This document shows, piece after piece, positions 7,941 to 19,500 of a stretch of 64,000 nt of DNA; positions within the stretch are counted from its first letter, which is position 1; each line of letters starts with the position of its first letter. The translations under genes and the position numbers were made by a program. The DNA is from Dyadobacter sp. 676. Its GTDB lineage: Bacteria > Bacteroidota > Bacteroidia > Cytophagales > Spirosomataceae. Location: contig NZ_CP159289.1 in NCBI RefSeq assembly GCF_040448675.1, forward strand, positions 4,013,001-4,077,000, given 5' to 3'. The notes below the pieces were generated by a model. The model was given only the letters and a program-made list of their open reading frames with translations. It was not told where the DNA came from and searched no databases.

Positions 7941-10900
7941 ATGATGAATTTATCCTTTCATGTACTTCGTCAGCATGACCTCCCGGGTACACCTGTTCCC
8001 CGCGCCAAGTCAAGACCATTCTATCTAAAAGTTGGAATTTTTGCCTTGTTGATCGCCATAATGGGTATGAGCGGAGAAGTGGCCGCCCAGGACATTAACG
8101 TGTCCGGTAAGGTTACAGATCCTAAAACCGGCGGTATTCCCGGTGTAACAATTACGGTAAAAGGTACCACGAAGGGAACAAATACCGATGTGGAAGGAAA
8201 CTATCAGATCAGTGTTCCGGCTAACGCGACGTTGACATTCAGTGCGATTGGTTATGAGAGTAAGGACGTTCCGGTTGGAAACAAGTCGGTGGTAGATGTG
8301 GTACTTTCTGAAGACATTAAGGCCCTGGAAGAAGTAGTAGTAGTGGGTTATGGTACCGTGAAGAAAAAAGATGCAACCGGTGCAGTTTCTGCGTTGGGCA
8401 CGAAAGACTTTCAGAAAGGCATCGTCACTTCACCGGAACAATTAATGCAGGGCCGTGTGGCGGGGGTGCAAATCACCCAGTCGAGCGGTGAGCCGGGTGG
8501 TGGGATTAATGTCAGAATCAGGGGGACGACATCGGTAAGGGGGGGGGAATAACCCGTTATTTGTAATAGACGGTGTACCCTTAAGTGGGGATGATGTGTC
8601 CGGGGGAGGCGACGCGGCGGGAGTAGGTCGGCAGGCCGCAAAAAACCCGCTGAATTTTCTGAATCCAGATGATATTGCAAGTATGGACATTCTCAAGGAT
8701 GCATCGGCTACGGCGATTTATGGTTCGAGGGGAGCAAACGGGGTTGTACTGATAACAACCAAAAGAGGTAAAGGGAAAGGTACGTTAGACTACGGCTATT
8801 CACTGGGGGTGAGTACAATAACAAAGAAATATGACTTGCTTTCTGCCGAGGAGTACGTGGCTGCAGGTGGTCAGAACGCGGGCGGCTCAACCGACTGGCA
8901 GAAAGAGTTGCTAAGGACTGCATTTACTAATCAGCATAACCTTTCCTATGGAGGGGGAGATGCGAGTGGGAATTATCGTTTTTCCCTTGGATACCTCAAC
9001 CAGAACGGGATAATTGAGAAGTCAGGGATAAAAAGATATAGTATAGGATTTAACGGCACTAAAAAGTTTATTCAGGATCGTCTTACCATTGGGAGTAATC
9101 TTAATTTAGCAAATACGCAGGACAAGGGGGTGCCCATTTCTGAAAATTCAGGGTTTACGGGGGACTTACTCGGGGGGGATGATCAAAACCAATCCCACTA
9201 ATCCCATCATGAAAGATGGTAAATATTACCAACCCGGCCAGACTGAACCCAACCCGTTAGCGTTCCTGAATATGTCCAGGGACAACACCAATACATTACG
9301 TGCGTTGGGTAACATCAATGCGGAACTGGAAATCTTGAAAGGGTTGAAATTCAAAACGGTTCTCGGTTTCGATCAATCATTTTCCAGCAGGAAATCGGCA
9401 TATTCAAGAGACTTGATTATCGAAGGAAACGCCGGCAAGGGCCGTGCTTATGTGCGGGATATAGAAACAAACAACAGATTGTGGGAAAACTACTTTACTT
9501 ACGATAAGGAGTTTGGTTCGATGTCTTTGAATGCAGTGGCGGGATATTCTTACCAGAGCTTCGAGAAGGCTACCAAGAATGTTGCAGCATATAATTTTCA
9601 AACCAGTGACCTGGATTTGATGATTAACAACCTTGCTTCCGTTGTCAGCGGGAAAGACGGAACACTGATCCAAAATTCATCGTCAACCAAGGATGAATTG
9701 CAGTCATATTTTGGGCGTGTCAACTTGGGTTTCAGCAATAAATATTTGTTTACCGGTACGCTTCGTGTGGACGGTTCCACCAAGTTCGGGGGAAATAATA
9801 AATACGGTTACTTCCCATCAGGAGCCTTTAAATGGAAGTTGATAGAGGAGAGTTTCGCGCCCAAAGAGGTATTCACCGACCTGGCGTTGCGAGTGGGGTA
9901 TGGTATAACAGGTAATCAGGAGATTCCTCATAACTTGTATGACCTGAGAAAGCGATACGGGGACTGGTCATTTAATACGAGTGGCGACATCAACGGTGGC
10001 GGAGTTAATGATGTTTCGTTTAGAAACCCTGACTTGAAATGGGAAACTACGAAAGCACTTAATATAGGTCTCGACTTTGCGGTTCTGAAAAGCAGATTGT
10101 CCGGAAGTATTGACTTTTATGAGAAGCATACAAGTGATCTCTTATTTAAAGTTGTTGCAGCTCAACCAGCGTCTACTCCATTTACATGGTCCAATCTTGA
10201 TACGGATATTCTCAATAGGGGAGTAGAGTTGAGCCTTAACGCGGCGGTCGTGGATCAAAAGGATTTTTCCTGGGAGGTTCTATTTAATGTTGCTTACAAC
10301 AAGAACCTTGTGAAGAACTTGAAAGGCACCTACGATACAGGTGAGATTAACGGCCAAGGGCTTTCGGGCGCATTTGCCCAGCGCATCGCAGAAGGTCAAC
10401 CGTTGTTCGCTTTCTTCGTCAGAGATTTTGTAGGCTTTGATGAGAATGGAATCAATATCGTTCCTCCCTCGGGCGATGTTCAAAAATTTCAAAATGGAAA
10501 AAGCCCCCTGCCGAAAGTTACCGGTGGTTTAACTAATAATTTGAGATATAAGAACTTCGACCTAAGTCTGTTTTTCAACGGTGTGTTCGGCAACTATATT
10601 TACTCCAATACTGCCAATGCTTTTTTTACTGCCGGTTCGTTCCAAGGTGGACGTAATGTGACGAAAGATGTGATAGGAAATGGAGAGAGCGGTTCAAATA
10701 ATCCGGATGTTTCAACACGTTTCTTGGAAAAAGGGGACTTTGTTCGGTTGCAAAACCTGACGCTAGGTTATCGGTTGCCGGCGTTGTCAGGGAATAAAAT
10801 TTTCTCAAACCTAAGGTTGTATATTACGGGTCAGAATTTGCTGGTATTCACTAAATACAGTGGGCAGGATCCAGAAGTAAGTACAAACAAACAGTTGAAC

Positions 10901-10981
10901 GACATTCCTTCCTTTGGAATCGATTACACTTCTTATCCAAGGGCCAGAACGTGGACTATTGGTGCTAACATCTCATTCTAA
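7941..10981 (+). CDS. SusC/RagA-family TonB-dependent receptor, two frameshifts
   Basis: An outer-membrane glycan importer of about 1012 residues once repaired. It has an N-terminal membrane or signal segment ([10 protein letters not shown]), a carboxypeptidase-regulatory-like domain ([18 protein letters not shown]), a TonB-box region ([16 protein letters not shown]), the plug with VRIRGTTS and [15 protein letters not shown], and a barrel ending in IGANISF. As given it falls into three frames: 7941-8552, an open frame from about 8548 to 9201, and from about 9179 to 10981. Both breaks lie in G runs, nine G at 8539-8547 (eight restores NNPLFVIDG) and seven G at 9172-9178 (six restores GGMIKTNP). 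It pairs with the SusD gene that overlaps its stop. The breaks look like base-calling errors, since the rest is well preserved. Confidence 0.9.
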
Positions 10982-12528
10982 TGTCGATTCTTATGAAAAG
11001 TAAAAAATATAAATTAGTACTTGTCGGTATTGCAGCTCTGTCCTTTGCCTCTTGTACCGACTTGGTTACGGAAGAAAAAGATTCCATTCTCCAAGCAACA
11101 GGTTCCGGTTTTACTCCTGGTGACCCCGCAATTTTGTTGGTGTCAGCTTACAAAGACCTTGGCACATATCCCGATCAAAATAATATATATGCCCTTGGCG
11201 AACACACATCGGCGGAAATGATCCCACCGACCCGGGGAGTTGACTGGGGAGATAACGGGGTATGGAGGACGTTGGATTCTCACTCCTGGGACGCTACTCA
11301 TCAGGCAATTAGAGAGACGTGGAATTTGCTGAACCAGCGCGCTTACAAGGCAACCGAAATTATTGCATCGAACCCGACGCCGGCTCAAGCGGCCGAAGCT
11401 AAATTTTTGAGAGCATTTCACATGTTCCATGTTATGGATTTCTGGGGCCAAGTACCGTTCAGGAACGTATCGGATGCAGTGGATGTCAACCCGAAGGTAT
11501 TGACGCGGTCAGAAGCATTCGACTTTATCGTAAAGGACCTGGAAGAGGCGCTTCCCAACTTATCAAAGCGGGGGCCTTCTCCAACAAATGGTGTCGCATC
11601 GAAGGCTGCCGCAAATACATTGTTGGCTAGGTTGTACCTCAATAAAGCAGTTTATAAATCTGCCAAGCCCGAAGGTCCGTACACTTTCGAGAAGGCAGAT
11701 ATGGAAAAAGTTATTAAGTATGCCGACGCAGTTGCGGCCGATGGCTATGCTCTTGAAAAGGATTATTTTAATAACTTTTCAAAAACTGCGGCTTCGGAGG
11801 TGATTTTTGTCAGTATCGAAGGAACGCCGGAAAACCGTTGGATGATGACGCTGCATTACAGCCAAGATCCCAGCGGATGGAATGGATTTACGACCCTCGC
11901 GGATTTTTACGATAAATTTGAGGAGGGTGATAGCCGGAAAGGTGTGAAGCCGACGGAGGATGGTTCTCAATACTCTTGGCTGGGAAAGGGTTTTTTGATT
12001 GGGCAACAAAGAGGGCCGGTTAAAGATGCCGATGGGGTTTATGTGAAGGATGCTGCAGGCAAGATCAAGATTCAGGATGTGATCGACACCAGGTCACAAA
12101 AACCGTTGGTGTTTACGAGAGATGTTCCACTTACCGGCGCAGCTACGGAAAAAGGTATTCGCGTCATAAAATATCATCCGGCAACTGCGGGCGAATACAT
12201 TTTGCTTCGTTATGCAGAAGTATACCTCGCGAAGGCAGAAGCGATGTTTAGAAGTGGTGATGTTGCAGGGGCATTGAAATTGATTAACGATCTTAGAACT
12301 GCAAGAGGTGCAAAAGCCCTGAGTGCCTTGACATTAGATAGCCTTTTTGATGAAATCGGAAGAGAAATGTACTGGGAGGGAGGCAAAAGGACTGTAGAAG
12401 TAAGATTTGAGAAGTACACAAATGGTGAAGGGGTAGTTGTCAAGGAGCCGCATACAGTGCTTTTCCCAATCCCATCCACTGCCATTATTTCTAATCCGAA
12501 TTTGAATCAAAATCCAGGTTATAATTAG
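10981..12528 (+). CDS. SusD/RagB-family nutrient-binding outer-membrane lipoprotein
   Basis: A SusD-like lipoprotein that caps the SusC barrel and binds the incoming glycan at the cell surface. The start at 10981 overlaps the susC stop codon (TAATG); an internal ATG at 10993 (MKSKKYKLVLVG) gives a more typical lipoprotein leader and may be the true start. The lipobox is LSFASC with mature protein from Cys, followed by the usual acidic segment. SusD hallmarks include the TPR-like alpha-helical region with AEAKFLRAFHMFHVMDFWG, YLNKAVYK, and the C-terminal LRYAEVYLAKAEA and LRTARGAK segments, ending in FPIPSTAI and NQNPGY. A strong terminator follows, so the next genes need a second promoter or read-through. 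Confidence 0.95.
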   Translation: MSILMKSKKYKLVLVGIAALSFASCTDLVTEEKDSILQATGSGFTPGDPAILLVSAYKDLGTYPDQNNIYALGEHTSAEMIPPTRGVDWGDNGVWRTLDSHSWDATHQAIRETWNLLNQRAYKATEIIASNPTPAQAAEAKFLRAFHMFHVMDFWGQVPFRNVSDAVDVNPKVLTRSEAFDFIVKDLEEALPNLSKRGPSPTNGVASKAAANTLLARLYLNKAVYKSAKPEGPYTFEKADMEKVIKYADAVAADGYALEKDYFNNFSKTAASEVIFVSIEGTPENRWMMTLHYSQDPSGWNGFTTLADFYDKFEEGDSRKGVKPTEDGSQYSWLGKGFLIGQQRGPVKDADGVYVKDAAGKIKIQDVIDTRSQKPLVFTRDVPLTGAATEKGIRVIKYHPATAGEYILLRYAEVYLAKAEAMFRSGDVAGALKLINDLRTARGAKALSALTLDSLFDEIGREMYWEGGKRTVEVRFEKYTNGEGVVVKEPHTVLFPIPSTAIISNPNLNQNPGYN

Positions 12529-12561
12529 TATAAACGAAGTCGACCAGATTAGTAATCTTAC

Positions 12562-12597
12562 AAAGCAAAAATACTCCCTTGTGAGTATTTTTGCTTT
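12562..12597 (+). terminator. Hairpin terminator after susD
   Basis: Perfect 15-bp arms (AAAGCAAAAATACTC at 12562-12576 and its complement at 12583-12597) enclose a 6-base loop. The A/T-rich stem ends in T runs. It separates SusC/SusD from the next lipoprotein gene. Confidence 0.8.
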
Positions 12598-12610
12598 CAT
12601 TTTTATACAT

Positions 12611-13183
12611 ATGAGGATTCAGCTAGTACGTTTAAGTATACTTATAGTTTTGATTTTAAATGCTTCATGTAGTAATAACTTCAAAAGTGCGCCTGATGAA
12701 GAACAGGTATTTGGTGCTTTAAAAAAAAACCAAGCGAAGGCCCTCATCGAGATAGCGGGTAAAGAGTTTTATTCTAATGAGAGTTTGTTCGAGGGAAACA
12801 TTCATTTGGAGAAAAACCGTCTTGGTCTTAATATTTCCGATCAGTTTGAAGGCCAAATCATGCTAGGGTTTTACAGTCCATCTTGGTACAAACAATTTCC
12901 TGTAAAGTACGAAGTGTCGGAAACCAACCGAAATAATTGCCGCGTCATGATCGGTAAAATCATTGATGCGCAAAACAGAACAGGTGAGGGCTACATGATG
13001 TCTAGTGGCTTAATAGAAATAACACAATTGACCCAAGAGAAGCTGATTATGAAAGTCGATGGAAAATGTGGAAAATATGACGGCTTTGAATTGAGTAAAA
13101 ATCTTTTGGATATTAATGGCTGGATCATATTTAAGAAGCCAAATGTTTTGTTTCTCGATATGGAATGGAAAGACTTCCAATAG
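12611..13183 (+). CDS. Hypothetical lipoprotein
   Basis: I do not recognise the family. The 190-residue product begins with a lipoprotein leader (MRIQLVRLSILIVLIL, lipobox LNASC, Ser at +2), which suggests an outer-membrane anchored protein. The mature part is mixed alpha/beta with no obvious catalytic motif, and has one further Cys pair in spirit (N-N-C-R and G-K-C-G). The ATG at 12611 was chosen; an in-frame GTG at 12581 lies inside the terminator hairpin and is unlikely. It sits between SusD and the two FG-GAP genes, so a role in the same nutrient-uptake locus is plausible but only by position. Confidence 0.75.
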   Translation: MRIQLVRLSILIVLILNASCSNNFKSAPDEEQVFGALKKNQAKALIEIAGKEFYSNESLFEGNIHLEKNRLGLNISDQFEGQIMLGFYSPSWYKQFPVKYEVSETNRNNCRVMIGKIIDAQNRTGEGYMMSSGLIEITQLTQEKLIMKVDGKCGKYDGFELSKNLLDINGWIIFKKPNVLFLDMEWKDFQ

Positions 13184-13213
13184 TTTAATTTTTGATAACA
13201 TCTGTTATTTTCA

Positions 13214-16200
13214 ATGGCATTCCGGTTTTTTATGCATCTGTCAAACAGGTCCCTCACACCAACGATCCTGGTTTTTGCCATGGTAATGGTTTCCTGCAAA
13301 GAACAAAACGATAAAGCACTTTTTGAGTTGTTGCCGAAGTCAGAGACGGGAATTGATTTCGAAAACTCGATAAAAGATACGGAGGAAATTAACATTTTTA
13401 ATTACCGTAATTTTTACAACGGGGGAGGAGTAGCAATTGGCGACATTAATAATGATGGTTTGCAAGATATTTACTTTACTGCAAACATGGGTGAAAATAA
13501 ACTATATCTAAATAAAGGTGACTGGAAGTTTGAAGATGTTACCAAAAAGGCAGGGGTTGCGGAGCCTTCAAAGTGGAGTACGGGAGTTGTGATGGTAGAT
13601 ATTAACGCGGACGGGCTGCTTGATATCTATGTATGCAACGCGGGGTACCGGAAATTTGTCAACAAGCAGGGAAATACGCTTTATATCAATAATGGGGATT
13701 TGACCTTCACCGAGTCCGCGGAAAAATACGGCCTTAATGAAATGGGTTATACGACGCATGCCGCCTTTTTCGACTACGACCTGGACGGGGATCTGGATGC
13801 TTATATTTTGAATAACAGTTTTATTCCAGTCAATACCCTCAACTATGCCAACAATCGAACGCGAAGAGCGAAGGACTGGCCGGTAAAAGACTACCTGAAA
13901 GGTGGTGGCGATAAGTTGCTACGAAACGACAACGGGAAATTTACAGATGTAAGTGAGGACGCTGGAATATATGGCAGTCTAATTGGTTTCGGATTGGGTG
14001 TAACCGTGGGTGATGTGAATGGGGATAGCTATCCTGATATCTATATCTCTAATGACTTTTTTGAAAGAGACTATCTCTACATCAATCAAAAGAATGGGAC
14101 ATTCTCGGAGGAGTTGGAAAGCAGGATCAAGCACACCAGCATGGCCTCTATGGGAGCTGATATGGCCGATATCAATAATGATGGCTATCCGGAGATTTTT
14201 GTGACGGATATGCTTCCACTGGACGAATACAGGCTCAGGACGACTACATCTTTTGAGAACCACTATATCTCCAACTTGAAAAAGGAGAAGGGTTTTTATA
14301 ATCAATTCATGCAGAATAGCCTCCAATTCAATAATCAGGATGGTACGTTTAGTGAAATTGCTCATTACTCCGGGCTGGCTGCAAGCGACTGGAGTTGGGG
14401 GGCATTGATGTTTGATGCTGACAATGATTCCAAAACTGACATATATATTAGTAATGGAATTTTACATGATGTAATCGATCAGGACTTCATTGACTTTTTT
14501 GCAAATGAAGTGACCCAAAAGATGGTGTTGTCGGGCGAACGGCAACATATGCGGGATATAATTGCCAGAATGCCTTCCAATCCAATTGCGAACAATTTTT
14601 TTCACAACGAGGGAAATCTGCACTTTAGGGAGCGGGGGGCGGAATTTGGTTTTAGTGCCAAATCTTTTTCAAATGGTGCTTGCTATGGTGATTTGGATAA
14701 CGACGGTGACCTCGATCTGGTGGTAAACAATGTGAATCAAACCTGCTTTGTGTATCGGAACAAATCTGAAACGCATAAAGCAAACCATCATTATATAAAA
14801 TTCAAGCTTACCGGCGAAGGGAAAAATACTTACGCGATCGGTTCTAAAATTGAAGTTTATGCCGGAAACGAAATTTTCAGCAAGCAGTTAAATCCTGCTC
14901 GTGGTTTTCAGTCAAGCACCGAATACCCGCTGACTATCGGTCTGGGGGAAATTAAAACGATCGATTCTATCCGTATTGTCTGGCCAAATCGGAAAATAAC
15001 TCGTAATACTAATTTGATGGTGGATACAACGTACGCGTTTTCGATCAAGGACGCCGCGTCCGAGCCTGATCGACTGATTGTCAGCCGGCCTACATTACTT
15101 CTCCGGGCGTCTGAAATGGGGCTTGGCGCTCATCAGGAGAACCGGTATGAAGACTTTTATAATGAAAGGAATATCCCTATTATGCTTTCGCAGGAAGGGC
15201 CGAAGGCGGCAATCGGCGATGTGAACGGAGACGGGCTCGATGATATTTACGTTTGCGGAGGCAAAGGACAAGGGGGGCAATTATATTTCCAAAAGGGCGG
15301 CCGGTTTGTAAAATCGCCGCAAAGAATATTCAGCGATCTGGCGGGCTTTGAGGACACGGCTGCGTTGTTTTTCGATGCAGACGGCGATGGCGATCGCGAT
15401 CTGGCAGTTGGAAGCGGCGGAAATGAAAGCCTGGTGTCCAGCCCTGATTTACCCACCCGGCTTTATCTGAACGACGGAAAAGGCATTTTTACACTCAATA
15501 ATCGTGCATTGCCACCCAATGCCATGAATACCGCGGTCATTGCGGCGGAAGATTACGACCGTGATGGCGACCTCGATCTTTTTGTGGGGAGCCGGAGTGT
15601 TCCGCGCGAATACGGTTCGAGCCCGTCGAGCTACATCTATCAGAACGATGGGAGAGGTAACTTCAAAGACGTTGCCAAAACGATGGCGCCCGAACTAGTC
15701 AAAGTGGGTATGGTGCGCGATGCATCTTGGGTGGATATCGACGGCGACGGGCAGAAAGAGCTGCTCATTGTGGGAGATTGGATGGCTCCCGTCGCATTCA
15801 AATTTTCGGGTGGCAATTTCAAAAAGATCACGACCGGCCTGGAAGCTTATGCCGGTTTCTGGGGTTCGCTAAAAGCGGGTGATTTCGATGGGGATGGCGA
15901 TCAGGACCTGGTTTTGGGAAACATCGGCGAGAATTTTTCGCTTAAAGCAACAGCGGATGCTCCGCTTAAAATCTGGATTAATGATTTCAATAAAAACGGA
16001 ACCATTGAAAAGATCATTTCCAAAACCGTTAATAATAAAGACCTTCCTATCCTGCTGAAACGCGAAATGACAACGCAATTTCCTTTCCTGAAAAAGAAGA
16101 GTATCAAGCATTCGGAATACGCAGTGCTCACCGTGCAGGATCTCTTTCCGGAAGAACTGCTTAAATCGGCTGTGAAAAAATCGGTAACTTACCTACAGTC

Positions 16201-16564
16201 GGGGATAGCGGTGAATCACGGAAAAGGGCGGTTTAAGCTGGTCGCGCTGCCCTATATGGCGCAATTCTCTTGTTTGAATGCGATCCAAAGCGAAGATGTA
16301 AACCGCGATGGCAAGCCCGATCTGATCGTAGGCGGCAATTTTACCCATTTCATTCCGCAGCTGGGTAGCCTGGATGCTTGTCGTGGCAATGTACTGATCA
16401 ACAAGGGTAATATGCGATTTGAAGTTTTGCGGGCTAACCAGAGTGGCTATGCACTGGATGGCGAAGTGAAGCAGATTAGCCCGATCGATATCAGTGGGCA
16501 CCCCTACCTGATCAATCTGGTCAACAATGCAGCACCGGTTTTATTTAAAATCAACAAATTGTAA
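13214..16564 (+). CDS. FG-GAP/VCBS repeat lipoprotein with ASPIC/UnbV domain (copy 1)
   Basis: A 1116-residue surface lipoprotein. The leader ends in the lipobox VMVSC. Many calcium-binding FG-GAP/VCBS blades of the form DINNDGLQDIY, DYDLDGDLDAY and DFDGDGDQDLV predict one or two beta-propellers. The ASPIC/UnbV domain lies near residues 534-600 (AIGSKIEVYAG, RGFQSSTEYPLTIGLG, IRIVWPN). This family commonly follows SusC/SusD in Cytophagales and is thought to bind or process extracellular material; no catalytic activity can be assigned. The following paralog has the same length and architecture and begins six bases after this stop, so the two are co-transcribed. Confidence 0.92.
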   Translation: MAFRFFMHLSNRSLTPTILVFAMVMVSCKEQNDKALFELLPKSETGIDFENSIKDTEEINIFNYRNFYNGGGVAIGDINNDGLQDIYFTANMGENKLYLNKGDWKFEDVTKKAGVAEPSKWSTGVVMVDINADGLLDIYVCNAGYRKFVNKQGNTLYINNGDLTFTESAEKYGLNEMGYTTHAAFFDYDLDGDLDAYILNNSFIPVNTLNYANNRTRRAKDWPVKDYLKGGGDKLLRNDNGKFTDVSEDAGIYGSLIGFGLGVTVGDVNGDSYPDIYISNDFFERDYLYINQKNGTFSEELESRIKHTSMASMGADMADINNDGYPEIFVTDMLPLDEYRLRTTTSFENHYISNLKKEKGFYNQFMQNSLQFNNQDGTFSEIAHYSGLAASDWSWGALMFDADNDSKTDIYISNGILHDVIDQDFIDFFANEVTQKMVLSGERQHMRDIIARMPSNPIANNFFHNEGNLHFRERGAEFGFSAKSFSNGACYGDLDNDGDLDLVVNNVNQTCFVYRNKSETHKANHHYIKFKLTGEGKNTYAIGSKIEVYAGNEIFSKQLNPARGFQSSTEYPLTIGLGEIKTIDSIRIVWPNRKITRNTNLMVDTTYAFSIKDAASEPDRLIVSRPTLLLRASEMGLGAHQENRYEDFYNERNIPIMLSQEGPKAAIGDVNGDGLDDIYVCGGKGQGGQLYFQKGGRFVKSPQRIFSDLAGFEDTAALFFDADGDGDRDLAVGSGGNESLVSSPDLPTRLYLNDGKGIFTLNNRALPPNAMNTAVIAAEDYDRDGDLDLFVGSRSVPREYGSSPSSYIYQNDGRGNFKDVAKTMAPELVKVGMVRDASWVDIDGDGQKELLIVGDWMAPVAFKFSGGNFKKITTGLEAYAGFWGSLKAGDFDGDGDQDLVLGNIGENFSLKATADAPLKIWINDFNKNGTIEKIISKTVNNKDLPILLKREMTTQFPFLKKKSIKHSEYAVLTVQDLFPEELLKSAVKKSVTYLQSGIAVNHGKGRFKLVALPYMAQFSCLNAIQSEDVNRDGKPDLIVGGNFTHFIPQLGSLDACRGNVLINKGNMRFEVLRANQSGYALDGEVKQISPIDISGHPYLINLVNNAAPVLFKINKL

Positions 16565-16570
16565 GTCGCT

Positions 16571-19500
16571 TTGCTGGACCCCATTTCAATTAACAGCCTG
16601 TTGAAAAAGTGCCTGATTATCCTTTTAGCTGCTGTAATAGGCTCGTGCGGCACGAAGGATGAGCCAGTTGATTACGACTTCGAACTGCTGACTGCGGATC
16701 GTACCGGTATCGATTTTTCCAACACCCTCAAACCGACCAAAGATTTCAACATCTTCTATTACATGTACTTTTATAGTGGCGGGGGGGGCGGGGCCGGGGA
16801 CTTGAACAACGACGGGCTGGTGGATCTGTGCTTTACCGGTAACCAGCAGCCGAATCGCATTTACCTGAACCGACAGGACATGAAATTCGAAGATGTGACG
16901 GGTAAAGCAAATTTTTCGACGGGCAAAGGCTGGTCGAACGGAGTTTCGGTGGTGGACATAAACCAGGACGGAATGCTCGACATTTACGTTAGCCAGGTTG
17001 GCGATTTCGAGAATATGAAAGGCCATAACCTGCTCTTCGAGTGTCAGCGCATTACGCCGGAGGGAATCCCGGTTTATGAGGAAAAGTCAAAGGAATACGG
17101 GCTTGACCTGGTGGTTTTTGGCACGCAGGCGCTGTTTTTTGATTATGACCTGGATGGGGACCTGGACATGTTTCAGCTCAACCATTCGGTGCACCAGAAC
17201 GGGACTTTCGGGCGTCGCGACCTTTTCAAAGACACTACGCACCCGTTGGCGGGCGACAAGTTGTTCCGTAATGAAGGTGGCAAGTTTGTAGAAGTCACGC
17301 GGGAAGCGGGCATTCACAGCTCCGCATTAGGCTACGGTCTAGGGCTTGGCGTGGGCGATATCAACTTCGATGGCTACCCGGATATGTACGTAGGCAACGA
17401 TTTTCATGAGAATGATTATCTGTATATCAATCAGCGAAATGGTCGCTTCAATGACGAAACGGATTCTGCATTGATGCATACCAGCCAGTTTTCAATGGGT
17501 GTGGATGTTGGCGACCTTAATAATGATGTTTTTCCCGAGATCGTGTCGCTGGATATGCTGCCGTCGGACTACGAAATCCTGAAAAAATCGGAAGGGGAGG
17601 ATACTTACAGCATTTTCAAATACAAGATCCGGCAGGGATACAATTATCAGTTTGCACGGAACAACCTGCAATTCAACAACGGGAACGGCACATTCAGCGA
17701 AATCGGTACGTTCGCTGGCATCCACGCGACGGACTGGTCGTGGGCTGCGCTTTTCACGGATTTTGACAATGACGGGTTGAAAGACCTGTTCATTTCCAAC
17801 GGCATCCCCAAGCGGATGAACGATATTGACTATATAAAATTTGTGTCGGACGATGTTGTCCAGGAGAAGATACGCAATAAGAATTTCGATGAAAACGATC
17901 CTGGCCTGGCCGATAAACTGCCGGAAATCAAGCTGCCCAACAAGTTCTTCCGTAATCAGGGCGGGCTTTCGTTCAGCGATTTGGCCCGAAACATCAAAAA
18001 CGACCAAGTATCGTACTCCAATGGCGCGGTGTATGCCGACCTCGACAACGATGGCGACCTCGACATTGTGACGAATAATATCAACGAGAAGGCATTTGTT
18101 TACGAAAACCTGGCCAATAGCAAGGTAGGGAAAAACGACTTTTTGCGACTGTATTTGAAAGGGAAAAAAGGTAATCTGAATGCAATCGGTGCGAAATGCC
18201 TGGTATTCAAAAAAAACAATGTGCTGAGCTATGAGAAATTCCCGGTCCGCGGTTTTCAGTCGAGCATGGAGGTACCTTTGAATATCGGTTTGGGCAAAAA
18301 AGCGGAAATCGATTCGGTTGCCGTGATTTGGCCGGATAACCGTTACCAGATATTGAAAGCCAATGAGTTGCAGGATTCGCTATCAATCGGTTATCGCGAT
18401 GGACTACCCGTTTTCGATTACGAGGCATTTAAGCGGGGCAAGGAAAGCAAGTCTTATGCATTTGACGATATTGCCGCCCAAATCGGCCTGAATGTGCGGC
18501 ATGAGGAGAATAATTTTATCGAATTTGACCGCAATTCCCTTATTCCCTTCGAAGTAACCGCCGAGGGGCCGGCTATCGCGGTCGCCGATATTAACCACGA
18601 CGGCCTGGAAGATATTTACGTGGGCTCGTCGAAAATGCTCCGCAGCCATTTGTACATCCAGAATGCCAATGGCAAATTCGGGGAGTTGCCGCAACCTGCA
18701 TTGGCAAAGGACAGCACCTACGAAGAAGTGGATGCCGAGTGGGCCGATGTGAACAACGACGGCCATCCCGACCTGCTGGTCGCGACCGGCGGGAATGAGT
18801 TCAGTCACAATTCGCCCTACCAAATGCCGCGAATTTACCTCAGCGACGGAAAGGGTAACCTTGCCGCCAAAGAGGATGCGTTTACGAATATCTATGTGAC
18901 CGCTTCTTGCATTGTCCCGTTCGATTTCACGGGCGACGGGCACGTCGATTTGCTCATCGGCGGAAGAGCGGTTCCGCTCAACTACGGTGAAACCCCGCGT
19001 TCCTACCTGCTTCAAAACGATGGTACGGGCAAGTTTTCCGACGTCACGGCCCGGTATGCGCCCGAACTGGCATCGATCGGCTATGTGCGCAGCGCCCGGC
19101 TGGCGGATATGAACAAGGACGGCAAGCAGGACATTGTCGTCGCGCTCGAATGGGACGGTATTTGCGTTTTTGAAAGAAATGGCAATGCGTTCCAAAAGAA
19201 GGTGCTCACCGACCGCAAAGGCTGGTGGAACTTCGCCATGCCCTACGACTTCGATGGCGATGGCGACCTGGATGTGCTGGCGGGTAACCTGGGCCTGAAC
19301 AGCCGCGTGAAGGCATCCGAGAAGGAACCCGTGAAAATGTATATCAATGATTTTGACGGAAATGGCCGGAAAGAACCGCTTTTGACAACCTATCTCAACG
19401 GAAAAGAAGCACTCTTCCCGACCAAAATGGAAATGGAGAAGCAAATGCCGGTGATCCGCAAAAAGTATATTTATGCCACCGAATTTGCCAAAGCCGGTTT

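Noticed and set aside
8539..9178. Phase variation of susC through G tracts
   Set aside because: Possible in principle, but the same kind of break is seen in purH, which would not be phase-variable. Kept only as an alternative to be tested by deep reads.
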